Positions 8,082 through 16,172 of a DNA stretch of 34,573 nucleotides are shown in pieces; the stretch's first letter is position 1; the number at the start of each line of letters is the position of its first letter. The stretch is from Bacteroidota bacterium. GTDB taxonomy: Bacteria; Bacteroidota; Ignavibacteria; SZUA-365. Made by a program: the position numbers and the translations under genes. The DNA is taken from NCBI GenBank assembly GCA_014860565.1, contig JACZJN010000147.1:1-34573 (forward strand). Direction: 5' to 3'. Under the pieces are notes generated by a model. The model saw only the letters and a program-made list of their open reading frames with translations. It searched no databases and had not been told where the DNA came from.

Positions 8082-9011
8082 TCATCTGAGATAGAGAATA
8101 ATAAAAACTGACGCTGCCCAGAGCACGACGTTGACAAGCAGGGGGATGTCGGAGAGGAACTCCGAGGTCGGATCACCGCCCGTCTTCTTCTGATGGACGA
8201 GGTAGTAGTAGCGGAACAATCCATACAGCACGAATGGCGTGGTGTAGAGCAGCGCCTTGCTTCCGAATTTGGCGACGGTATCGTCGTCGACGGTATAGAG
8301 GATATAACAGATGAGCGTGGACGCCGTGACCAGGGAAATCATCTGATCGAGAAAATAGGTGCTGTATTCGAGAAGGACCGGACGGTGGATATGCGCGTCG
8401 GCCTCCAGCACCGTAATCTCATGCCGCCTCTTGCTGAAGCCGAGAAACAGCGCAAGGAGCGAAGTGCAGATCAGCAGCCATTCGGAAATCGGAACATCGA
8501 TGATGATGGCGCCCGCGACGATGCGCAGCACAAACGATGCGGCAATAGTCATCACATCGATGATGACCGCGCGTTTGAGCGCGTAGGAATACACGACATT
8601 GAGGGCGAAATACCCGATAAGAACAAAAGCGAAGCCGCGATGCACCCACAGCGCAAGACCGACGGTGATGGAGAAAAGGATCACCACTGCCCAGGCGGCA
8701 AACCCGAGCGGCAGGGCGCCCGAGGCAATCGGACGCAGTCGCTTTACTGGATGCGAACGATCGACGTCCGCATCTACGATATCGTTCAGGATGTAAATGG
8801 AACTGGCGGTGAGGGAGAAGAGGAAGAATGCGATGACGGAGAGGAGGAGGGAGTCCAGCTCGAAAAGATGCAGCGAAAACAGCAGTGGAGAAAGAACGAA
8901 GACATTCTTCGTCCACTGCCGTACCCGCATCGTCCGTATCAGCAGAACAAGCCGGGATTCGGTTGCCGTCGCGGTAACTGCCATCCGCCGGATCAGCGCC
9001 CTGCGCGCCAT
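8082..9011 (-). CDS. UbiA-family prenyltransferase, decaprenyl-phosphate phosphoribosyltransferase-like
   Basis: A polytopic membrane protein of ~309 residues with about eight hydrophobic helices. The opening MRVRQWTKNVFVLSPLLFS and the first Asp-rich motif NDIVDADVDRSHPVKRLRPI are typical of the branch containing actinobacterial decaprenyl-phosphate phosphoribosyltransferase (Rv3806c type), which moves a phosphoribosyl group from PRPP to a polyprenyl phosphate. Other UbiA members prenylate quinones, chlorophyll or heme. The HPxKxxRPIASG signature favours the DPPR-like branch, but the acceptor is inferred. The start is uncertain: ATG at 9011 overlaps the upstream stop by 19 bp, while ATG at 8984 leaves an 8-bp gap. 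Neither has a strong Shine-Dalgarno. Confidence 0.82.
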   Translation of the reverse strand: MARRALIRRMAVTATATESRLVLLIRTMRVRQWTKNVFVLSPLLFSLHLFELDSLLLSVIAFFLFSLTASSIYILNDIVDADVDRSHPVKRLRPIASGALPLGFAAWAVVILFSITVGLALWVHRGFAFVLIGYFALNVVYSYALKRAVIIDVMTIAASFVLRIVAGAIIIDVPISEWLLICTSLLALFLGFSKRRHEITVLEADAHIHRPVLLEYSTYFLDQMISLVTASTLICYILYTVDDDTVAKFGSKALLYTTPFVLYGLFRYYYLVHQKKTGGDPTSEFLSDIPLLVNVVLWAASVFIILYLR

Positions 9012-9385
9012 TTATCGAGAAACACGTCGATGCCGCGCCGGATTCCCGAGAGGCGACGGGCAAGCCCGGCCACTCCCGGCTCGACCTGCTCCTGGAGCAG
9101 ATTCTCAAGCCGGTAAATGTTCTCCGTTACCTTGCGCACATATTCCGCGGCTGCAGTAAGTTTCTCGCGATTTTCGGAAACGACCTTCAGGGCTTCGCTC
9201 GTCTGTTCGGCGACTTCCCGGACTTCTGCAAGCACAGGAATTGTCTCGTCGCTCAGTCGGCGGATATCATTGCTGATGTTCTCGATAGCCGTTTTTGTGG
9301 AACGAAGGACCGAGATCACAACGAAAACAAGCACTATCCCGCCAACGAGAAGAACGAGCAGGAGAATGTCCTGCAGAACGTCCAT
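8993..9385 (-). CDS. DUF948-like membrane-anchored coiled-coil protein
   Basis: A 130-residue protein. One N-terminal TM helix (~6-25, ILLLVLLVGGIVLVFVVISV) is followed by a long amphipathic helix rich in Glu, Val and Ala, as in DUF948 proteins (general-stress type). The C-terminus is basic. No enzymatic motif is visible. ATG at 9385 has an AGAGG Shine-Dalgarno. It lies 11 bp after the YtxH gene; DUF948 and YtxH proteins are commonly neighbours, which supports both calls. A cell-envelope stress or scaffolding role is inference. Confidence 0.72.
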   Translation of the reverse strand: MDVLQDILLLVLLVGGIVLVFVVISVLRSTKTAIENISNDIRRLSDETIPVLAEVREVAEQTSEALKVVSENREKLTAAAEYVRKVTENIYRLENLLQEQVEPGVAGLARRLSGIRRGIDVFLDKWRAGR

Positions 9386-9396
9386 AAAAACCTCTC

Positions 9397-9795
9397 TTAC
9401 GCCTCGGTCGCAGGCGCTTGTTTGTCGCGTTCTTCCTTGTAGGTGTCGACACCGGCTTTTACGGCGGTCTTCAGACGATCGCCTTCCTCGCTCATGCGGT
9501 GTTTGGCACCGCTGAGAATGCCTTCGGCATCCTTGAGCAGGGTATCGGCACGGCGCTTGGCGTCGGTAATGAGAGCGCTGGATTTCTCCTTGCCCTCATT
9601 GATAATGGTCTTTGCCTTTTCCTGGGCATCCTGCAGGTAATCTTCGATGTCGTCGGAAAGTTCGCCGCCCTTTTTCAGCAGTTCCCCGCGAAGTTCCTTC
9701 CCGGGCTTCGGTGCGTAGAGAAGAGCGACGATTCCACCAACCACCGCGCCTGAGAGAAATCCCAGCATCAGGTTGCGGGTTGCATTGTCAGACAT
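9397..9795 (-). CDS. YtxH domain-containing protein
   Basis: A 132-residue protein. It opens with the YtxH pattern: a glycine-rich TM helix (LMLGFLSGAVVGGIVALLYAP) ending in APKPGKELRGEL, where the family usually has 'laP.sG.e.R..l'. A charged coiled coil runs to the C-terminus and is rich in Lys, Glu and Ala. The frame extends upstream to 9873, but ATG at 9795 is chosen because AAGGAG lies six bases before it and the family starts there. Function is unknown beyond association with stress and envelope loci. It is co-transcribed with the HIT gene upstream and the DUF948-like gene downstream. Confidence 0.82.
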   Translation of the reverse strand: MSDNATRNLMLGFLSGAVVGGIVALLYAPKPGKELRGELLKKGGELSDDIEDYLQDAQEKAKTIINEGKEKSSALITDAKRRADTLLKDAEGILSGAKHRMSEEGDRLKTAVKAGVDTYKEERDKQAPATEA

Positions 9796-9826
9796 AGGTG
9801 CTCCTTGTAAACATGGGGTTAAGTCT

Positions 9827-10345
9827 TCAGTCATCGACGACTGGACGGGAATGCACCGCGTCAAACGCCTCACGGAGTTTCCGCATCGTATCGTCCATCG
9901 ATTCGGAGATGACTTTCGTATCCGCGATCACGGGCATGAAATTGGCATCGCCGCTCCAACGTGGAACGATGTGCATATGCACATGCTGATCGATGCCGGC
10001 ACCGCCAACGCGTCCGATGTTGGAACCGATGTTGTACCCTTGTGGGTGCATCGCCCGGTCAAGTACTGCCATCCAATCACGCAGAAGCTCAGTCATTTCG
10101 CGGTATGCTTCAATAGAAAGATCGGCATACGTCGCGGTATGGAGCTTCGGAATGATAAGAAGATGACCGCTGTTGTACGGGTAAAGGTTCAACATCGTGA
10201 AACAATGCTGATGACGGCGCACGAGATATCGATTGTCGTCATCGGAAGACGCAAGGGCCTCGCAAAATACGCAGCCCCTGCCTTCCTGTTCGGTGCCAAA
10301 CGTCTGAATGTACTGCGATCTCCAGGGAGACCAGAGCCTATCCAT
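9827..10345 (-). CDS. HIT family hydrolase/AP4A phosphorylase-like
   Basis: A 172-residue cytoplasmic protein. The N-terminal MDRLWSPWRSQYI and CVFC pair (C25, C28) are typical of HIT proteins related to diadenosine tetraphosphate phosphorylase. The histidine triad HVHMHIVPRW (H121, H123, H125) is intact, with H123 expected to be the nucleophile. Likely substrates are dinucleoside polyphosphates or nucleotide-phosphoramidates; the exact one cannot be read. It starts 10 bp after the small basic-protein gene and ends 31 bp before the YtxH start. The Shine-Dalgarno is weak (AGGTT). Confidence 0.9.
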   Translation of the reverse strand: MDRLWSPWRSQYIQTFGTEQEGRGCVFCEALASSDDDNRYLVRRHQHCFTMLNLYPYNSGHLLIIPKLHTATYADLSIEAYREMTELLRDWMAVLDRAMHPQGYNIGSNIGRVGGAGIDQHVHMHIVPRWSGDANFMPVIADTKVISESMDDTMRKLREAFDAVHSRPVVDD

Positions 10346-10355
10346 AACCTAACGT

Positions 10356-10451
10356 TTAGCGGTTTTTCTTCTTGTGCCTGTTTTTACGCAGACGTTTCTT
10401 GCGCTTGTGCGTCGACATTTTATGCCGCTTTCTTTTCTTGCCGCAAGGCAT
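10356..10451 (-). CDS. AURKAIP1/COX24-type small basic (ribosome-associated) protein, 31 aa
   Basis: A 31-residue protein made almost entirely of Lys, Arg and His. It starts MPCGKKRKRHKMSTHKRKK and ends RLRKNRHKKKNR followed by TAA. This matches the AURKAIP1/COX24-domain miniproteins annotated across Bacteroidota and relatives, which are related to mitochondrial mS38 and mycobacterial bS22 and so are probably small-subunit ribosomal proteins. GGAGG sits eight bases before the ATG, and the gene lies between the TPR gene and the HIT gene on the same strand. A MSTHKRKK start at codon 12 is possible but has no Shine-Dalgarno. The ribosomal role is inferred from family resemblance. Confidence 0.85.
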   Translation of the reverse strand: MPCGKKRKRHKMSTHKRKKRLRKNRHKKKNR

Positions 10452-10515
10452 AGCCTGTACCTCCAATCAAGAATCGATGAAAAAATAGTGAATGTATATC
10501 GTCAGTTACTCGACG

Positions 10516-11304
10516 TTAAAAATGTTCGCTCAGAAGCTGGGCCGCATTCTTTCCATGAGGCGAGTTGGGATCCATGTCACGCGCCTTCGTGAACCACTCG
10601 CGCGCCTTCTCCTTGTTGCCTGCATTGAGGTTGACAATCCCGAGATTGTACGTCCCCAGCTGATGGTCAGGGTGATCCGTCACGGCGCGCTCCATCTCCT
10701 CGATGGCGAGGGCGAACTCCTGTTTCTCAAAATAGCAAATTCCGAGATCAACTCTCGCATCCGGGTCGTCAGCATTCTTGCTCAAGTACGATTTGTACTG
10801 GACAATTGCCTGATCGGTCATGCTTGCGTCATGCAGGGCGTTGGCGTATGCGAGGATCGCGGCGGGATCATTCGGATTGGCGTCCAATGCTGCCTTCGTT
10901 GCATTGAGACGCTGGAGATCGGGCTGGGCTCCCTGTGTCATCGTCCCCTCGTCCTGTACAGATCCCTGACCGCTTTCGGTGGAAGGGAGGAGAGAGGCCG
11001 TGATGACGCCGCCGAGAATGAACGCCGCGATGGTTATGGCAACCCACTGCATCGTGGAGAATACGGGGTCGCTGGCAGGACTTTTTGCGCCTGCTTTGCC
11101 ACTGGACTTTTTCTTCGGTTTCGCGAGCGGAGCCTTTGGCGCGGTCTTCGCCGGAGCAGACGGGGCAGCAGCGGGAGCGGCTTCTGCAGTGGATTCCACG
11201 ACCTCCATTTTCACTGTCAGATCGTGGCCGCAGATATCGCAGATCAACGCATCATGGGCATTGGCCGAGCCACAAGAGGCACAGATGTTCTTCTCTTCCG
11301 CCAT
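10516..11304 (-). CDS. Zinc-ribbon, single-pass membrane TPR protein
   Basis: A 262-residue protein. The N-terminal zinc ribbon has C8-x2-C11 and C22-x2-C25. An Ala/Pro/Lys linker (~40-80) leads to one TM helix (~86-106, WVAITIAAFILGGVITASLL) and about three TPR units (~134-255), including a GICYFEKQEFALAIEEMERA-type repeat. The topology suggests a cytoplasmic zinc ribbon and a periplasmic TPR domain for protein contacts. Its ATG shares one base with the HU stop codon (TAATG), which suggests translational coupling. No enzyme motif is seen. A role in envelope protein assembly is inference. Confidence 0.8.
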   Translation of the reverse strand: MAEEKNICASCGSANAHDALICDICGHDLTVKMEVVESTAEAAPAAAPSAPAKTAPKAPLAKPKKKSSGKAGAKSPASDPVFSTMQWVAITIAAFILGGVITASLLPSTESGQGSVQDEGTMTQGAQPDLQRLNATKAALDANPNDPAAILAYANALHDASMTDQAIVQYKSYLSKNADDPDARVDLGICYFEKQEFALAIEEMERAVTDHPDHQLGTYNLGIVNLNAGNKEKAREWFTKARDMDPNSPHGKNAAQLLSEHF

Positions 11305-11597
11305 TATTCCTTCGCTTTCAGGTTCTGATCGACACCGGAACGCAGTTCTTTCGACACCTTGAAAATGGGCACGTAATGCTCGTCGACGAACACTTCCTCT
11401 CCGGTTCTCGGATTGCGCGCCATGCGGGCTTTGCGTTTCTTCACTTTGAAACTCCCGAATCCCCTGATCTCGATGGAGTGTCCCTCCTTGAGAGCCTGGC
11501 TCACGGTAGCGAGGAATCCGTCAACGACGGCTTCGGTCTCGACTTTCGTGAGGCCCGTAGCGGCCGCAATGTTATCGACGATGTCTGCTTTTGTCAC
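11304..11597 (-). CDS. HU family DNA-binding protein
   Basis: A 97-residue histone-like protein. The opening MTKADIVDNIAAATGLTK and the middle GFGSFKVKKRKARMARNPRTGE, with the DNA-minor-groove arm RNPRTGE, are diagnostic of the HU/IHF family. It dimerises and bends DNA non-specifically; IHF-type specificity cannot be excluded. The start is GTG at 11597, with AAGG eight bases upstream. It follows the SppA gene by 23 bp and is coupled to the TPR gene. Confidence 0.95.
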   Translation of the reverse strand: MTKADIVDNIAAATGLTKVETEAVVDGFLATVSQALKEGHSIEIRGFGSFKVKKRKARMARNPRTGEEVFVDEHYVPIFKVSKELRSGVDQNLKAKE

Positions 11598-11620
11598 GAC
11601 ACTACCTTTTGGAACTGTTG

Positions 11621-12547
11621 TTAATAATGCATTCTGTATTCGAGTGGACCGCCCGGCTGCATCTGCGTTCCCATTTGTTCGATGGAATGACGCGCTCGCG
11701 TCCCGACGAGCAAATCGAGAAGGGTTTCCTGCTCTTTCTCGCGCATCACGCGCGGCTCGCCCTTTATCTTGCCAAGATTTCCGGCAATGCGGATGGCAGT
11801 GTACAGCGTTCCCAGCGTATCGACCAGTCCGTTGCCGTAGGCCTGCTCGCCGGTGTAGATGCGTCCGTCGGCCAGGTTGCGCACGGAATCCGCTTCCATG
11901 CCGCGGCCGCGCGCGACGATATCCACGAACTGCTCATACACGTTGTCAATCGTGCGCTGAAGATAGGCGCGTTCCTCGGGACGCATGTGCCGCGTGGGAT
12001 TGCCTGTATCCTTGAATTCACCGCTCGTGATCGTGGTGCTTTCAATACCGATTTTTTCAAGCAGAGACTGAAAATTCGCGAATTCGCTGATCACACCGAT
12101 GCTGCCGGTGATGGTACCGGGGTTGGCCACAATGACATCCGCCGCGCAGGCGATGTAGTACGCACCACTCGCGGCGACCGAGCCCATGGAGACAACCACG
12201 GGCTTGCCATAGTTGCGCATCCGGCGCACTTCCTCGTAAATTTCGTGACTGGGTACCACTCCGCCGCCCGGCGAATCGAGCCGGAGCACGACTGCCTTGA
12301 CCGACGAACGGGCGCGGTACTTCCGCAGCTGACGGATCACATCTTCGGCGTCAACAATCGGTGCCGCGATCTCCACGATCGCCACACGCTCGCTGCCGCT
12401 TCCTCCATATGTCTCCTCGACCGTGTCACTGCTCGCGTCCGTGGTTACAGCGGTGACCAGCAGAAAAAAAGCCAGGGCCATGACGAGAAAGGCCATGCCC
12501 GCAAAGCCTGCCAGTATTCCGACTATCCATCTGCCACTATTACCCAT
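11621..12547 (-). CDS. sppA: Signal peptide peptidase SppA (36-kDa type)
   Basis: A ~308-residue membrane-bound serine protease that degrades cleaved signal peptides and other membrane fragments. One N-terminal TM helix (~10-32) precedes the ClpP-like fold. The LRLDSPGGG motif, the catalytic serine in VAASGAYYIA (S127 from this start) and the general-base lysine in SGEFKDTG (K179) form the Ser-Lys dyad of single-domain (Bacillus-type) SppA. Double-length E. coli SppA is twice this size. ATG at 12547 is chosen over the in-frame TTG at 12556. It is the first gene of the minus-strand run, with a candidate promoter at 12583-12611. Confidence 0.93.
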   Translation of the reverse strand: MGNSGRWIVGILAGFAGMAFLVMALAFFLLVTAVTTDASSDTVEETYGGSGSERVAIVEIAAPIVDAEDVIRQLRKYRARSSVKAVVLRLDSPGGGVVPSHEIYEEVRRMRNYGKPVVVSMGSVAASGAYYIACAADVIVANPGTITGSIGVISEFANFQSLLEKIGIESTTITSGEFKDTGNPTRHMRPEERAYLQRTIDNVYEQFVDIVARGRGMEADSVRNLADGRIYTGEQAYGNGLVDTLGTLYTAIRIAGNLGKIKGEPRVMREKEQETLLDLLVGTRARHSIEQMGTQMQPGGPLEYRMHY

Positions 12548-12582
12548 CGTTTCCAACTTCCAGTAACTTATTGTGGATCACT

Positions 12583-12611
12583 AAGTTATGAAAACAATAT
12601 ACTATTGTCAA
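12583..12611 (-). promoter_or_regulatory. Candidate promoter for the sppA-HU-TPR run
   Basis: On the minus strand a perfect -35 TTGACA (12611-12606) is followed after 17 bp by TAACTT (12588-12583), a weak -10. A start near 12576 would give a leader of about 30 bases before the sppA ATG. The rest of the 12548-12809 divergent gap shows no gene and no clear plus-strand promoter. Confidence 0.4.
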
Positions 12612-12809
12612 TGAAAAACACTTCCGTAAGTAATGGAAAGGGAACCGTATAGCGGGATCGAAGCAACCTCGCCTGGTCGTGATCGGGCGGCAACAGGCCG
12701 GGGCAGGTCTCGGACACGGGCCGCGCATTTTTGAAACCTGCAAGCCCTCCCGGCACAGAGATCACGTATTGCACAGGAAACTCTTCCAACAATCCATTAT
12801 ATTTAACAA

Positions 12810-13451
12810 ATGCATCAGATTATTCACATTACACTCATCGCGCTCGCAGCCTTTCTCGTCGGTTCCTTCCCGACTGCCTATGTTATTGTCAGGCGCCGGC
12901 GGGGGAAGGATCTCAGGAACGAGGGGAGCGGCAATATCGGGACTTTGAACGCGTACGAAGTCACACGTTCCCGGCGCATCGGCATATTCGTGCTGCTGGT
13001 CGATCTCTTCAAAGGGGCGCTTCCGGTACTGCTGGTATCGATTCTGTTTCCCGATGATTTTATTGGAGCAGGTGCGGCGCTGTGTTGTGTCGTTCTGGGC
13101 CACAACTATTCTCCCTGGATAGGCTGGAAGGGAGGTAGAGGCCTCGCACCCGCCGCAGGCGCGACCCTTGCCTTCAATCCGTTGTTTCTCGCATTGTGGG
13201 GTTTGTTCTGGCTGGCGGCATTCTGGAAATCGCGGGACGTGCATTTCGGAAACATCGCGGCCACGGTGCTTGCGCCGTTCGTCGTTTTGCTCGTGCAGCC
13301 GGTATTCGCGGCGACCAGTTTTTTCCCGCTGCCGTCGTATTATTCGGTGTCTATTGTCTTTTTTATTCTCAGTGGTCTCGTTTTTCTCAAGCATCTCGGA
13401 CCGCTGCAGCAACTCATTGCCACAAATCGTCAAAAAAATAGAGACAGGTGA
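12810..13451 (+). CDS. plsY: Glycerol-3-phosphate acyltransferase PlsY
   Basis: A 213-residue integral membrane enzyme that transfers an acyl group from acyl-phosphate to glycerol 3-phosphate, the first step of phosphatidic acid synthesis. All three PlsY cytoplasmic motifs are visible: VGSFPTAYVI, GSGNIGTLNAYE (family GSGNIGATNv) and LGHNYSPWIGWKGGRGLAPA (family GHnfpvflgFkGGKGvAt). Several hydrophobic helices match the five-TM fold. The start lacks a Shine-Dalgarno, and the upstream TATATTTAACAA is very close to the ATG, so a very short leader is possible. It is followed after 4 bp by the HtrA gene. Confidence 0.95.
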   Translation: MHQIIHITLIALAAFLVGSFPTAYVIVRRRRGKDLRNEGSGNIGTLNAYEVTRSRRIGIFVLLVDLFKGALPVLLVSILFPDDFIGAGAALCCVVLGHNYSPWIGWKGGRGLAPAAGATLAFNPLFLALWGLFWLAAFWKSRDVHFGNIAATVLAPFVVLLVQPVFAATSFFPLPSYYSVSIVFFILSGLVFLKHLGPLQQLIATNRQKNRDR

Positions 13452-13455
13452 ACGG

Positions 13456-14586
13456 ATGTTTCGCTTCATCACACATGCACGCGTGCTGCTCTTCCTCTTT
13501 TTTCTCGCCGCAACAACTTCATGCAATGCCGGCAGGGATCCTCTGTCTGATGGCGCCACCGATGGCTCACGGTTTCGCACACCGCAGGGCGGAGGCGATG
13601 AAATAAGCGCCTCGCGGCAGAATGCCATCACGAAGGCTGTCGAAATGGTGAGTCCCGCGGTCGTCGGAGTCAACGCGACAGTGGTGCAGCGCCGGTATGT
13701 CGATCCTTTCTATCGGATGTTCTTCGGCGATCAGTACTCTCTCATGCCGGTGCTCGGCAGTGGATTCATCATCTCGGCAGACGGGTACATCCTTACCAAT
13801 GATCATGTCGCCGGAAACGCCGAAGAGATTTCTGTCACAATGACCAACCGCGAAAAAATTCCCGCGAAACTGATCGGTACGGATCCGGTGACAGATCTCG
13901 CACTGCTGAAGATCGAGGTCGATCACGATCTGCCGTTCATCAAGTTGGGCAATTCGGACGATGTCATCGTCGGGGAATGGAGCATCGCCTTTGGTAATCC
14001 GTTCGGCCTTATGTCGACCAGCGCGAAGGCGACCGTCACGGTCGGAGTCGTAAGCGCAACGCATGTATCTCTGGATGAAAACGAAGGACGGGTATACCGC
14101 AACATGATCCAGACTGATGCGGCGATCAACAGTGGAAACAGCGGAGGACCGCTTGTCAACAGTCTCGGTGAGGTCATCGGGATCAATACCGTGATCTACA
14201 GTCCCAATCAGGGAAGCGTCGGTCTGGGCTTCGCGCTGCCCATGAACCGCGTCAAGCAGATCGTCGCGATTCTTAAAGCCGATGGGAAGGTGAACCGTGA
14301 GTTCAATCCCGGCTTCCGCGTACAGCTCGTCAACGAAGCCATCGCCCAGGCCTATAATCTGGTCCGTCCCGAAGGCGCCATCGTCACGCAGATCACCGCC
14401 CGCAAGGGCGTTGCCGCCCGCTCCGGCCTCGAAGTCGCCGACGTCATCCTGAAGGCGAACGGGGAGCCCGTGTATTCGATCAGCGTGCTCGAAGGGCTGA
14501 TCCGCTACGGGCTGCGCGGCGAGGATATCGAGCTTGAGGTCCTGCGCAACAACGAGAAAAAGAAAATCGATCTGAAACTCGAATAA
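13456..14586 (+). CDS. HtrA/Deg-type serine protease, probable lipoprotein
   Basis: A 376-residue trypsin-like protease of the envelope quality-control family. The signal sequence LLFLFFLAATTSC ends in a plausible lipobox, which makes Cys23 the lipid anchor; this is inferred because the residue at -3 is atypical. The catalytic triad is H117 in LTNDHVAG, D147 in TDLALLK and S229 in NSGNSGGPLVN. One PDZ domain (~280-376) follows, so the plan is DegS-like or HhoA-like rather than two-PDZ DegP. The frame runs upstream to 13168, but that part overlaps plsY in another frame; ATG 13456 has AGGTG before it and starts 4 bp after the plsY stop. Confidence 0.93.
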   Translation: MFRFITHARVLLFLFFLAATTSCNAGRDPLSDGATDGSRFRTPQGGGDEISASRQNAITKAVEMVSPAVVGVNATVVQRRYVDPFYRMFFGDQYSLMPVLGSGFIISADGYILTNDHVAGNAEEISVTMTNREKIPAKLIGTDPVTDLALLKIEVDHDLPFIKLGNSDDVIVGEWSIAFGNPFGLMSTSAKATVTVGVVSATHVSLDENEGRVYRNMIQTDAAINSGNSGGPLVNSLGEVIGINTVIYSPNQGSVGLGFALPMNRVKQIVAILKADGKVNREFNPGFRVQLVNEAIAQAYNLVRPEGAIVTQITARKGVAARSGLEVADVILKANGEPVYSISVLEGLIRYGLRGEDIELEVLRNNEKKKIDLKLE

Positions 14587-14595
14587 GAGGAGAAA

Positions 14596-15897
14596 ATGAT
14601 TCAACGCTATACGCGTCCCGAGATGGGGACGCTCTGGACCGACGAGGCCAAGTTCCAGACCTGGCTCGAGATAGAAATCTACGCTTGTGAGGCACAGGCC
14701 GAATTGGGCCTCATTCCCAAGGGAGCTGTTCCGGTGATTCAGCAGCGGGCGGATTTCTCCGTCGCGCGAATCAATGAACTGGAGAAAACGCTCAATCACG
14801 ATGTCATAGCGTTTCTGACAAACGTCGCGGAAAATGTTGGTGAAGAATCGCGCTTTGTTCATCTCGGCCTGACTTCCTCAGATATCGGCGACACGGCACT
14901 CTCTGCCATGGCGCGGCGTGCGGGACTGCTGCTGCGCGAGGGGATGGCGGCGCTCACCGAGGCGATTGCCGTGCAGGCGCGCAAATACAAGTACACGCCG
15001 ACCATCGGCCGCACGCACGGCATTCACGCCGAGCCAATGACCTTCGGTCTGAAAATGGCGCTCTGGCATGAGGAAATGAAGCGCAACCTCGAGCGGATGG
15101 ACAGGGCCATCGAACGGATCTCATATGGAAAAATTTCCGGAGCAGTGGGGACATACGCGAACATCGATCCCTTCGTCGAGAAGTACGTGTGCGGGAAAAT
15201 GGATCTGACCCCCTCGCCGATAAGCACGCAGATCCTGCAGCGCGACCGGCATGCCGAATTTCTGAGCACGATCGCCATCGTCGGAGGATCGCTCGAAAAG
15301 TTTGCCACCGAAATCCGCCATCTGCAGAAGACGGAAGTGCTGGAAGTGGAGGAGTATTTCGCGAAGGGGCAGAAGGGCAGTTCGGCCATGCCGCACAAAC
15401 GCAATCCCATCACCTGCGAACGCGTTGCGGGAATGGCGCGCCTTCTCCGCGGGTACGCTGCGGCAGGATTCGAAAATCAGGCACTGTGGCACGAAAGGGA
15501 TATCACCCATTCGTCGGTCGAGCGCGTCATTCTCCCCGATGCGACCATCGCGCTCGATTACATGCTTGCGAAAATGAAGCATATCGTGGAAAACTTCTTT
15601 GTCTATCCCGAGAATATGCTGCGCAATCTCAACGGTACACGAGGACTTATTTTCTCCCAGCAGGTTCTCCTCGCGTTGACGAAGAAAGGCATGCAGCGCG
15701 AAGAGGCCTACCGCATCGTCCAGGGACATGCAATGCGCGTATGGAAGGAGGACGTGCATCTCCGCGAGCTCGTCGGCAGTGATCCGGAAGTAACGGCACT
15801 GCTCGGGAAAGAGGATATTGACGCGTGTTTTGACGTCACGCGGGGTACCACGCATGTCGATATGATATTCGACCGCCTCGGACTCGGAGGCGAATAA
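14596..15897 (+). CDS. purB: Adenylosuccinate lyase
   Basis: A 433-residue cytosolic enzyme of the fumarase/aspartase superfamily. It cleaves SAICAR and adenylosuccinate, releasing fumarate in purine synthesis. Clear landmarks are the N-terminal MIQRYTRPEMGTLWTD (PurB opening), HLGLTSSDIGDTA, the catalytic-histidine segment IGRTHGIHAEPMTFG, and the superfamily signature GSSAMPHKRNPI containing the mobile catalytic serine. Length is normal. AGGAG lies four bases before the ATG, a near-ideal ribosome site. The gene starts 9 bp after the HtrA gene. Confidence 0.97.
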   Translation: MIQRYTRPEMGTLWTDEAKFQTWLEIEIYACEAQAELGLIPKGAVPVIQQRADFSVARINELEKTLNHDVIAFLTNVAENVGEESRFVHLGLTSSDIGDTALSAMARRAGLLLREGMAALTEAIAVQARKYKYTPTIGRTHGIHAEPMTFGLKMALWHEEMKRNLERMDRAIERISYGKISGAVGTYANIDPFVEKYVCGKMDLTPSPISTQILQRDRHAEFLSTIAIVGGSLEKFATEIRHLQKTEVLEVEEYFAKGQKGSSAMPHKRNPITCERVAGMARLLRGYAAAGFENQALWHERDITHSSVERVILPDATIALDYMLAKMKHIVENFFVYPENMLRNLNGTRGLIFSQQVLLALTKKGMQREEAYRIVQGHAMRVWKEDVHLRELVGSDPEVTALLGKEDIDACFDVTRGTTHVDMIFDRLGLGGE

Positions 15898-15906
15898 GCC
15901 GATCTG

Positions 15907-15933
15907 CCCGGGGGCCGGCATCCGGCCCTCGGG
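15907..15933 (+). terminator. Strong hairpin after purB (weak U-tract)
   Basis: A 12-bp stem, cccgggggccgg (15907-15918) with ccggccctcggg (15922-15933), has one G-T wobble and a 3-base loop. It begins 10 bp after the purB stop. The following tgcatttcacc is only weakly T-rich, so termination may be partial. The remaining ~240 bp to the chemosensory operon shows no gene and no promoter I can defend. Confidence 0.6.
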
Positions 15934-16172
15934 TGCATTTCACCTCATTATCGTTCCATCCTGAAGTTTTTGGGCGATTCTTACGCGTTTCCCCTCCTTG
16001 CAGCCTGGTCGCGAATTTCTCCAATCAGTTCCCTATTTCCCGATTACATTTTATTAATCCGGTATTCAGTTTCCCGAAAGGAAGCCGGGGTATCTTGCAA
16101 GCAGTTCCGTAGTTCAGGCACATTCCATAATTCACGAGTGCGGAACGCACCCACTGCAAGCGCGAGATTCCC

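Noticed and set aside
8072-8224. N-terminal extension of the DUF362 frame
   Set aside because: It overlaps the UbiA-family gene in another frame and reads as low-complexity Ser/Arg sequence. MKSKVAVL at 8071 is a natural start.
13168-13455. N-terminal extension of the HtrA-like frame
   Set aside because: It overlaps plsY in another frame, is Arg/Ser/Cys-rich without family similarity, and the start at 13456 has a signal sequence and ribosome site.
16040-16172. Sigma-54-type promoter before the chemosensory operon (AGGCAC at ~16115)
   Set aside because: Only a half-match to the -24 element is present, and the -12 TTGC is missing at the required spacing.
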